Shown here piece after piece: positions 16,208 to 22,783 of a stretch of DNA of 22,783 nucleotides. Where the stretch lies: positions 1 through 22,783 of the forward strand of contig NZ_JARGYT010000011.1 in assembly GCF_034470605.1 (NCBI RefSeq), written 5' to 3'. The DNA is from Cyrtobacter comes (GTDB lineage: Bacteria; Pseudomonadota; Alphaproteobacteria; Rickettsiales; Midichloriaceae). The notes under the pieces are model-generated. The model did no database searches. It worked only from the letters and a program-made list of their open reading frames with translations, and was not told the DNA's origin. The stretch's first letter is position 1. Every line of letters begins with the position of its first letter. A program made the translations under genes and the position numbers.

Positions 16208-17074
16208 TTATCTCGTTTCTTGCTTTATATCTTCTGGTAATGTTTCTACTTGATTCCCTTGTGTATTTAAAGATTCGTCTTTTAAAGATTCATCTTGCAT
16301 TCCCAAAGCTTCTTTAATTTCTGAAACATCAATAGCGCCTAATATCAAATTTCCATTAATTATATAGGCAGGTGTGCCATTTACTCCCAATTTAGCTGCA
16401 ATATCAAGGTTATATTGTAGAGCATCTTCTACCGCCGCCCCATCCATTGTAGCTCTTAAGTTAACAAGGTCGATACCAAGGGAGAGAGCTATTTTATTGA
16501 TATCATCAATTGAAGATGTATCATCTAGTTGAAGTAGCTTGGAATGAAATTGAAAATATTTTGATGAATCAATTATGCTCACTGCTACAGCTGATTTAGC
16601 TGCTGTAGCAGACCATTCGTTAAGCAGGGAAACATCCTTGAATATAATTTTAAGACCTCCAATTTTAGAAAGCGCTTCCAGCTTTGTCTTTAGCATTGAT
16701 TTGCAGAATATGCACGAATAATCAACAAACTCTATGATTACCTTATCGCCACTGCCAACACTTGGAGCCATAGGGTCAGATGCTATCTGGTCTGCAACCT
16801 TTGATATAAGTTTTGTTCTTTGCTCCAATATGACCTGCTCATTAGATCTATTATATGATTCTATACTATTGATGATTAACCTAGGGTTTTTTCTTATAAC
16901 ATCCTCAACTATATCACGTATTTGTTCTTCTGATAATATATCACCACTAGAAGTTGGAGTGCCTTCAAAGGGATTATTTACCTCATTTTTATGAGTATTT
17001 CTAGTATAGCTTACAGCCACAAAAACCAACAACCCAGCTAATACAGCATAAACAGCGATCTTTAAAAGGTTCAT
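16208..17074 (-). CDS. DsbA-family thiol:disulfide oxidoreductase, membrane-anchored
   Basis: This 288-residue protein has an N-terminal membrane helix (about residues 4-22) and probably faces the periplasm. The helical region that follows (SEEQIRDIVEDVIRKNPRLI, about 48-68) is the usual N-terminal segment of Com1/DsbA-like proteins of Rickettsiales and Coxiella. The thioredoxin fold has C121-I-F-C124 in FVDYSCIFCK and the cis-proline in GVNGTP235AYIING. These are the catalytic dithiol and cis-Pro that define the DsbA/BdbD group. The C-terminal tail (about 255-288) is hydrophilic, with a short DESLKDESL repeat. It would oxidise or isomerise cysteines in exported proteins; the cysteine-rich ectodomain of the VirB6-like protein is a possible client, which is inference. 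It is divergent from rimP. Confidence 0.87.
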   Translation of the reverse strand: MNLLKIAVYAVLAGLLVFVAVSYTRNTHKNEVNNPFEGTPTSSGDILSEEQIRDIVEDVIRKNPRLIINSIESYNRSNEQVILEQRTKLISKVADQIASDPMAPSVGSGDKVIIEFVDYSCIFCKSMLKTKLEALSKIGGLKIIFKDVSLLNEWSATAAKSAVAVSIIDSSKYFQFHSKLLQLDDTSSIDDINKIALSLGIDLVNLRATMDGAAVEDALQYNLDIAAKLGVNGTPAYIINGNLILGAIDVSEIKEALGMQDESLKDESLNTQGNQVETLPEDIKQETR

Positions 17075-17264
17075 TAAATATGAATCGAAGCAAAAACAAC
17101 ACGGGACACTCCATCACATTTTTTAGATAAATGCAAATACTATGTAATAACAGATAAGCTCTAAGTTTAAGATATGTTATATTTCAGCTTAATTATTTAT
17201 TCTATAGTTATAAAATTTATGTGGCACGTTGATTGTTTTTCAGTGATCAGCGAAACATTGCTTG

Positions 17265-17270
17265 TATAAT
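17265..17270 (+). promoter_or_regulatory. Putative -10 box for the rimP-nusA-infB operon
   Basis: A perfect TATAAT lies 67 bases before the rimP start. The place 17 bases upstream (agtgat at 17242-17247) is a poor -35. It is the best promoter-like site between the divergent DsbA and rimP genes, but it is not strong evidence. Confidence 0.35.
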
Positions 17271-17337
17271 GAGGCAATTGACTTACTAGTATGCTCTGGT
17301 ATAGCAAGCCTTGCATGACATTTTTGTTGCGATATAG

Positions 17338-17829
17338 ATGTTTATATATAACTCACCACTGGAAAAAGAGGCGTTTCTTGTTTTAGATAAGACCCTTAGA
17401 TCGATGGGTTATGAAATTATAAAAATAAGGTGCAAAAGTTCAGGAAAGATGAGAAATGTACAGATAATGGCCGAATTATCAAGCGGGAACCCTATTACAT
17501 TAGATGATTGTGAGGCCATACATAAGCTATCTCGTACCATACTTTCAGTAGAGTTATTTGAAAAAGATAATACGTTTATTGAAATAAGCTCCCCGGGCAT
17601 TGATAGGCCATTAACCAGATTAAATGATTTTTTGAAATTTAGTGGCAAGCAGATTACATTATCGTTAAAGCTACCAGTAAATGGGCGTAGAAAATTTTCT
17701 GGAATTTTTTGCTTCAAAGATATAGAATGCGGTGCTATAACTCTCGTTGAGAATGGTGATGAATATATTATTAGGCTTGCTGATATTGCTGATGCTTCCC
17801 TTGTTTACATATCTTCATCACAGAAATAG
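17338..17829 (+). CDS. rimP: Ribosome maturation factor RimP
   Basis: This 163-residue protein carries the RimP signature EISSPGIDRPLTR (about residues 81-93) after an N-terminal alpha/beta domain with LGYEI-like strands (MGYEIIKIRC) and a DDCEAIHKLSR helix. The C-terminal SH3-like barrel follows (GRRKFSGIFCF ... EYIIRLADIADASL). RimP binds the free 30S subunit and is needed for late assembly of its head. It is the usual first gene of the rimP-nusA-infB operon; nusA starts 22 bases after its stop. Length is normal for the family. Confidence 0.93.
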   Translation: MFIYNSPLEKEAFLVLDKTLRSMGYEIIKIRCKSSGKMRNVQIMAELSSGNPITLDDCEAIHKLSRTILSVELFEKDNTFIEISSPGIDRPLTRLNDFLKFSGKQITLSLKLPVNGRRKFSGIFCFKDIECGAITLVENGDEYIIRLADIADASLVYISSSQK

Positions 17830-17851
17830 TAGCGGTTTTTCTTTTTATTAA

Positions 17852-19355
17852 ATGGTTGCTTTTAAAAGGTTTGGTGGTTTAGAGGTACTGCAGATAGCGG
17901 ATTCTGTTGCTAGAAGTAAGGGTATTTCCAAAGAATGTGTTTTAAATGCTCTTGAAGAGGGTATAAAAGTTGCTGCTAGGCAAAAATATGGAAAGGAGCA
18001 AAGTATAAAGGTGACTATAAACAGATCCAATGGTGATATAGGGATATACAAAGGGTTTATTGTCGTTGAGAGTCCTTCTCAGCTTGATCCTGAATCTGGA
18101 AGTTACTTGCTTTCATGTGATGAAAGGCTAAATGGTAAAGATGTTGAGATAGGGTCTGTTATATATGAGCGTATACCGCCACCTGAAATTGCAAGATTAG
18201 CTGCGCAATCTGCAAAAAACGTTATTTCTTCCAAAATAAGGGAGGAAGAGCGCAAAGTTGAACATAATGAATTTTGCAATAGAATAGGTGATATACTTGG
18301 CGGGATAGTTGATAGGATCGAGCGTGGTAATATCATTATAAGAATAGGTAGCTCTGAAGCCATCATAAGAAGGGGGGCGCTACTTAGAACTGATGAATAT
18401 AAACAAGGTGATAGGGTTAGGGCTTGTCTTGATAGTCTGGATTCACAGACAAATGGTCCTCAGCTCATACTTTCAAGAACTAGTAATCAATTTTTAAGTA
18501 AGCTTATATCATTGGAAGTTCCTGAGGTTATGGATGGTATTATAGATGTTGTTTCGGTGGCTAGGGATCCTGGTTCTAGGGCAAAGGTTGCCGTTTATTC
18601 AAGGGATAAGTCAATAAATCCTGTGGGCTCTTGTATAGGAATGAAAGGTAATAGGATAAAATCTGTTATGAATGAACTTAAGGGAGAAAAGATAGATCTG
18701 GTTGAATGGACTGCGGACTTAGGGCAGATGATTATAAACGCATTTGCACCAATACCTATACTTAAAGTTCTTATTGATGAGGAAAAAAGGTGTGCAGAAG
18801 TGATAGTCGCTCAGGATTGTCAGAGCGCTACAATAGGTAGGGGGGGGGCAGAATGTTAGATTGGTCTCTGATCTGCTTGGTTACAGAATAGATGTTATGA
18901 CTGAGGAAACTGAGTCTAAGAAGCGAGCTGAAGAATTTAACAATATAACCAGAATGTTTGAAGATGCTCTGGATTTGAGTAATATATTGGCGCAATTACT
19001 TGCGTCGGAGGGATTCTCTTCGATAGAGGAAATTGCCCTGCGTTCTCCAACTGAGCTTTGTGATATGATTCAAGGCTTGGAGGAAGGTGTGGCAAATGAG
19101 CTTGTTTTAAGGGCGCAGGAATACTGTGCTAGTGAGCTTACTTCTTCGCATACTACTAATGATGATGTATTGTTTAAGATAAAAGGTATGACAAATGAGT
19201 TAGTAGAGAAACTGAGAGCAGCTGGGGTTATAGATATACAAAGTCTTGCGGATCTTTCTAAAGATGACTTCATTGATATAGTTTCTGAGATGGCTGAAAA
19301 TGAAAAAGCTGTATGTGATATGATAATGCAAGCCAGAGACATTATTAATAAATAA
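17852..19355 (+). CDS. nusA: Transcription termination/antitermination factor NusA, frameshifted at a G9 run
   Basis: NusA binds RNA polymerase and controls pausing, termination and antitermination. The N-terminal polymerase-binding domain (about 1-130; LQIADSVARSKGI ... EEGIKVAARQKYG), S1 domain (about 145-200) and KH1 (GMKG near 262) are in the first frame, which stops at 18857-18859 after 335 residues. The rest continues one frame away: the end of KH2, then two acidic helix-hairpin-helix repeats ending at 19353-19355. The shift is at 18840-18848, a run of nine G; eight would restore ATIGRGGQNVRLVSDLLGYR, giving a normal 500-residue protein. The second part has only a TTG (18861) as possible own start. 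As NusA is nearly always essential, a sequencing error, slippage correction, or a very recent mutation are the options. Confidence 0.9.
18840..18848 (+). repeat. Nine-G homopolymer run at the nusA frameshift
   Basis: The longest G-run seen in the window, in the codons for the GRGG loop of NusA KH2. One base fewer would keep the reading frame. Two runs of six G occur nearby in coding DNA (about 18370 in nusA and 20575 in infB), both in frame. Confidence 0.9.
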
Positions 19356-19403
19356 GACTAAGCTGGCAATTTAGATGAAACCATAATAATAATCAGTAAC
19401 AGA

Positions 19404-21869
19404 ATGAATAAGGATAATCAGATCTTTAAGAGAAAACAGCTTGGTATAGGAGGGGCAAAGTTGGGTCCAGGTGATACGGTAAAGAGTGAAGAGAGTGTGC
19501 GTACTTTCAGAACTCCAAAACCTTCTGTGATAGTAATTACTAAGCAACATAATAAAACGAAATCTCAAACTTCGTTTTCCGGGCTGCTTACAGAAGAGGA
19601 AAAAAGGAGAAGGCTTGAAATATTAAAAGCTAATATAGAGAGGAAGAAAAATTTAGAACAAGTGCGTGATCAGCTAGCTGTTGATGAAAATGTTGATGCT
19701 GATGCTGCTCATATTGCTATAGAAGCTGTAGCCGAATCCTACGATAACACCGAGTTTGTAAAAAAGAGTCTTGCTGTTGTAGAATCATTGAAGGCTGTAG
19801 AGCCAGTTTCTGTAGAGCCAGTTAAAGATGAATTGGGAGGAGCCGTGGATAGCAAACATTCGATTCAAGAAGATAAAAAGGGCCTAAAAAGAAAAACAGA
19901 CAAAGAAAGTGAAGATTTATTAAAAATTAGTAAGGCTTTTTCATCAAAAAGGACTGGGCGTAAGATATCTTTATCTCAAATACAAATTACCGCTGATGAA
20001 CTTGGTGATGATATAACGGTAGAAAAAAAACTTAAACTTAATAAGAAAAAAGGCAAAAAATTTGGTGGCAAAAATTTAGCACAAGCGCAACAAGAGCAAA
20101 AAAATACCCTAAGAGTAATAGAGGTACCAGATTCAATTGCAATACAAGATCTAGCAGCAAAAATGTCTGCGAAGGCAACGAAACTACTTGCTGTGTTATT
20201 AAAGCTAGGAATAAAGTCCACAATAAATCAATACATCTCGTATGATGTTGCAGAATTATTGGTAGAGGAATTTGGTCATATATCAAAAAAAGTTTCGAGC
20301 GAGATATTTGAAAAGGAATTATTAGATAATGTGCAAACTGGTTTCTATAGAGAGGTTCGAGAAGTAAAAAGGGCTCCAGTTGTTACAGTGATGGGTCATG
20401 TTGATCATGGCAAGACCTCATTATTAGATGCTTTAAAATCTACTGATGTTGCTTCAGGGGAGCATGGTGGTATAACGCAGCATATAGGAGCATATAATGT
20501 CATCTTAAGAAACGGAAAATCAATTACATTTTTAGATACACCTGGTCATGAAGCATTTACAAAAATGCGTATTAGGGGGGCAAAAGTCACTGATATGGTT
20601 ATTCTTGTAGTTGCTGCTGATGATGGGATAAAGGAACAAACTGTTGAAGCTATTAGTCATGCCAAGGCTGCTAATTCACCGATAATAGTTGCGGTAAATA
20701 AGATGGATAAGCCAGGGGCCAATTTTCAGGCGGTAAAAAATGCACTTCTTGCTCATAATGTTGTATCAGATGATATGGGTGGTGATGTTATGGTAGTTGG
20801 TGTCTCAGCTAAAACAAAGGTTGGATTAGACGAACTTGAGGAGGCGATATTGTTGCAAGCAGATTTTATGGATCTCAAGGCGACCATAGGCGGTAAAACT
20901 TCTGGTGTTGTTATAGAATCTAAAATGGATAAGGGTAGGGGGGCTGTGGCAACTCTTCTTGTTCAAGAGGGGGTGCTTGAAGTTGGTAGCGGTATAGTAG
21001 CGGGAACCTCAATGGGTAAAATAAAGACATTGAGGGACCATAATGGTAATAGTGTAACAAGTGCTATACCATCTATCCCTGTTGAGGTGCTTGGCCTAGA
21101 TAAATCGCCAGCTGCAGGTGATAAATTTGTGGTTTTTTCTGATGAATCGAAAGCAAAGGCTCTGGTTGACTTCAGAATGAATGTAGAAAAAGAGAAGAGA
21201 TTTGGTGGCATGAAATCACCTATTAATATTTTTGAAAATAGAGATAATGCTAAAAAGGAATTATCATTAATACTAAAGGCTGATGTACATGGTTCATTGG
21301 AAGCTATTAAAGGAAGTTTAGAGGCTATTACTAGTGATGAGTGGGGTGTGAAAATTATTCATATGGCTGTAGGTGGAATAACAGAATCAGACATATCTCT
21401 GGCATCTGCAACAGCATCTACCATTGTGATGTTTAATGTAAGAAATTCTTCTAAAATACTCGAAAAAGCCAAGTCTATTGGAATAGAAGTAAGGGGTTAC
21501 AATATAATATATGACCTAATTAATGATGTAAAAGTTATGATTGGTGGTATGTTATCACCTCTTATTAAAGAAGCATTGATGGGTAAAGCCTCTGTAAAAC
21601 AGATCTTTAATCTTACAAAATTTGGAAAAATCGCTGGTTGTATAGTAAATTCTGGCGTATTTAGAAAAGACTTGAAGGCTAGGGTAATAAGAGGAAAAGA
21701 TAATATATTTGAAGGACAAATAAAGAATCTCAAGAGGTTTACAGAAGAGGTCAAAGAGGTAAATACTGGATTTGAATTTGGAATATCGCTAGATGGGTTT
21801 TCTACTTTTGAAGTTGGGGATATAGTGGAGGCTATTTCTGTCAGTGAAGAAGCTAGGGTAGTCCAGTAA
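19404..21869 (+). CDS. infB: Translation initiation factor IF-2
   Basis: This 821-residue protein guides initiator fMet-tRNA to the 30S subunit and promotes subunit joining with GTP. The N-terminal part is charged and low-complexity (LLTEEEKRRRLEILKAN near 55-75; basic KKKGKKFGGKN near 215-225). Next is the IF2-N domain (about 238-300; VPDSIAIQDLAAKMSAKATK). The G domain has G1 GHVDHGKTS (about 331-339), G2 GGITQHIGA, G3 DTPGHEAF, G4 NKMD and G5 SAK. Then come domain II, domain III (LSLILKADVHGSLEAI) and the tRNA-binding C-terminal domain (KIAGCIVNSGVFRKD...). All key motifs are intact. The udg gene starts right after its stop codon (TAAATG), so translation may be coupled. Confidence 0.97.
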   Translation: MNKDNQIFKRKQLGIGGAKLGPGDTVKSEESVRTFRTPKPSVIVITKQHNKTKSQTSFSGLLTEEEKRRRLEILKANIERKKNLEQVRDQLAVDENVDADAAHIAIEAVAESYDNTEFVKKSLAVVESLKAVEPVSVEPVKDELGGAVDSKHSIQEDKKGLKRKTDKESEDLLKISKAFSSKRTGRKISLSQIQITADELGDDITVEKKLKLNKKKGKKFGGKNLAQAQQEQKNTLRVIEVPDSIAIQDLAAKMSAKATKLLAVLLKLGIKSTINQYISYDVAELLVEEFGHISKKVSSEIFEKELLDNVQTGFYREVREVKRAPVVTVMGHVDHGKTSLLDALKSTDVASGEHGGITQHIGAYNVILRNGKSITFLDTPGHEAFTKMRIRGAKVTDMVILVVAADDGIKEQTVEAISHAKAANSPIIVAVNKMDKPGANFQAVKNALLAHNVVSDDMGGDVMVVGVSAKTKVGLDELEEAILLQADFMDLKATIGGKTSGVVIESKMDKGRGAVATLLVQEGVLEVGSGIVAGTSMGKIKTLRDHNGNSVTSAIPSIPVEVLGLDKSPAAGDKFVVFSDESKAKALVDFRMNVEKEKRFGGMKSPINIFENRDNAKKELSLILKADVHGSLEAIKGSLEAITSDEWGVKIIHMAVGGITESDISLASATASTIVMFNVRNSSKILEKAKSIGIEVRGYNIIYDLINDVKVMIGGMLSPLIKEALMGKASVKQIFNLTKFGKIAGCIVNSGVFRKDLKARVIRGKDNIFEGQIKNLKRFTEEVKEVNTGFEFGISLDGFSTFEVGDIVEAISVSEEARVVQ

Positions 21870-22559
21870 ATGGATAATTCTCTATTAAAACTGTATTTAG
21901 AAGCTGGATGTGACTCTTTTTATTCTAATAAGCCAATATCTAGACTTCTTTCTAAAAGTTCTGTTGATGAGCTAGATTCTTGCAATAACATACTAAAGCT
22001 TAGGGAGATTATAGAAAACTATGATGGATGTGAATTAAAGAAATTTTCCACTAATACAGTAATATATGATGGGGCTCTTGATGCGAGGGTGATGGCAATA
22101 GGTGAGGCGCCGGGCGCAGAAGAGGATGCAACAGGTATACCATTTTGTGGTAGGAGTGGTAAATTGCTCGATGCTATATTCAGGTGTTTTTCCTTATATA
22201 GGGAAACCAATTTATTTATAACAAACACTGTATTCTGGAGGCCTCCAAATAATAGAAGGCCAACTGAGATAGAGGTTTTAAAATGCCGCCCCTTTTTAGA
22301 AAAGCTAATTGCAATAATTTCTCCAAGTCTGATAATTATGGTTGGTAGCACTGCGGTTGAAGTTCTTATGCAGCAACTCATTACAATGCAGCAAGCAAGG
22401 AAGCAAAAATTTTCGTATAGAAACAAGTATCTGCAAAATGAAATAGATGCAGTTGCAGTATTTCATCCATCATATTTACTAAGGCAGCCAACAAGGAAGA
22501 GGGATATGTGGAAAGATATGATTAAAATAAAAATGGATTATTTGGATAATATGATTTAA
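21870..22559 (+). CDS. udg: Uracil-DNA glycosylase, family 4 (alphaproteobacterial form)
   Basis: This 229-residue enzyme removes uracil from DNA to start base excision repair. Motif 1 is GEAPGAEEDATGIPFCGRSGKLLD (about 78-101) and motif 2 is HPSYLLRQP (near 201-209). Between them is FITNTVFWRPPNNRRPTEIE and C-RPFLEKLI, both typical of the group. Classic family 4 enzymes have a CxxC near the N-terminus as part of a 4Fe-4S site; here the segment is NYDGCELKK, with tyrosine in place of the first cysteine. The loss is also usual in alphaproteobacterial relatives as I recall them, so cluster binding is doubtful. It sits where rbfA commonly follows infB, immediately after the infB stop, and ends the operon as far as the window shows. 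A frequent misannotation is 'DNA polymerase bacteriophage-type'. Confidence 0.88.
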   Translation: MDNSLLKLYLEAGCDSFYSNKPISRLLSKSSVDELDSCNNILKLREIIENYDGCELKKFSTNTVIYDGALDARVMAIGEAPGAEEDATGIPFCGRSGKLLDAIFRCFSLYRETNLFITNTVFWRPPNNRRPTEIEVLKCRPFLEKLIAIISPSLIIMVGSTAVEVLMQQLITMQQARKQKFSYRNKYLQNEIDAVAVFHPSYLLRQPTRKRDMWKDMIKIKMDYLDNMI

Positions 22560-22687
22560 TCCATGGTCTCTCTCATGTGGATATATGGCTAAGTTGATGT
22601 TTGAAAATCTTCTTAAGTGATTATGGATCTTTATCAGCTTTGAGTGGTTAATTTTTATGTTTTTGTAAATGTTGCTTATATTCATTA

Positions 22688-22783
22688 GGCACTGTTAACA
22701 AAGGTTTTGCCAAATAATGGAAAAGATGCAATATTATATTGGAGGCGATAAATATGGTATTTAGATGGATAAAAGGTTGTTTC
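22688..22783. mobile_element. End of a second IS5-like insertion sequence
   Basis: ggcactgttaacaaagg (22688-22704) matches the reverse complement of the terminal repeat at 99-115 with one mismatch, so the element continues beyond the window. No clear transposase N-terminus can be read in the remaining 79 bases: one frame from ATG 22718 stops after 15 codons. The opposite placement of the repeats means that either the two copies lie in direct orientation or they are different ends of related copies. Confidence 0.6.

Noticed and set aside
18861..19355. The second half of nusA as a separate gene starting at TTG
   Set aside because: It begins in the middle of the KH2 domain and joins perfectly to the first half when one G is removed.
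19976..21754. Several long open frames antisense to infB
   Set aside because: They mirror the codon pattern of infB and contain no family motif.
1..22783. The whole window as a composite transposon bounded by two insertion sequences
   Set aside because: The segment is over 22 kb and carries rimP, nusA, infB and tRNA-Arg, which are core genes. A contig broken at a repeated element explains the edges better.
1..22783. CRISPR array or tandem repeat array
   Set aside because: No regularly spaced direct repeats were seen anywhere in the window.

Overview
The window is AT-rich and comes from an intracellular alphaproteobacterium, most likely of the order Rickettsiales. The evidence is a rickettsial-type VirB6 protein with a very large N-terminal ectodomain, a ProP/MHS-type permease and a second MFS permease of the kind these bacteria carry, the alphaproteobacterial form of family 4 uracil-DNA glycosylase, and decayed IS1, IS30 and IS5-like elements. 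The species cannot be named from the sequence alone.

Layout, left to right. Bases 1-115 are the right end of an IS5-like element: transposase C-terminus plus terminal repeat. A cysteine-rich VirB6-like type IV secretion protein (372-3533, minus) follows. It is divergent from tadA (3722-4138, plus), the tRNA adenosine deaminase. Next come two divergent envelope genes, an AsmA/YhdP-like protein (4178-7204, minus) and a LolA-like carrier (7242-7820, plus), with only 37 bp between their start codons. The accessory block holds an MHS-type MFS permease (7971-9224), a GT-A glycosyltransferase resembling clostridial glucosylating toxins and ending in an IQ motif (9312-10670), and a secreted intradiol-dioxygenase-fold protein that lacks the usual iron ligands (10941-11552, minus). 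After these come tRNA-Arg(ACG) (12057-12131), a membrane-anchored protein of uncertain family (12154-13353) and a second MFS permease (13408-14634). Bases 14.8-15.7 kb are an insertion-sequence graveyard with an IS30-family tail and a multiply broken IS1-family transposase. A DsbA-family thiol oxidoreductase (16208-17074, minus) precedes the housekeeping operon rimP-nusA-infB-udg (17338-22559, plus). The last 96 bases begin another copy of the IS5-like element, with its terminal repeat inverted relative to the one at the left edge.

Functionally the window mixes core translation, transcription and repair genes, envelope maintenance, and host-interaction genes. The most interesting candidate is the glycosyltransferase. 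It has the SxSDxxR, DxD, SGP and SW signatures of toxin-like glycosyltransferases plus a C-terminal calmodulin-type IQ motif, which suggests an effector working inside a eukaryotic host. A coding-like tail continues in the +1 frame after its stop codon. The second notable point is a frameshift in nusA: a run of nine G where eight would keep the frame, exactly at the GxxG loop of the second KH domain.
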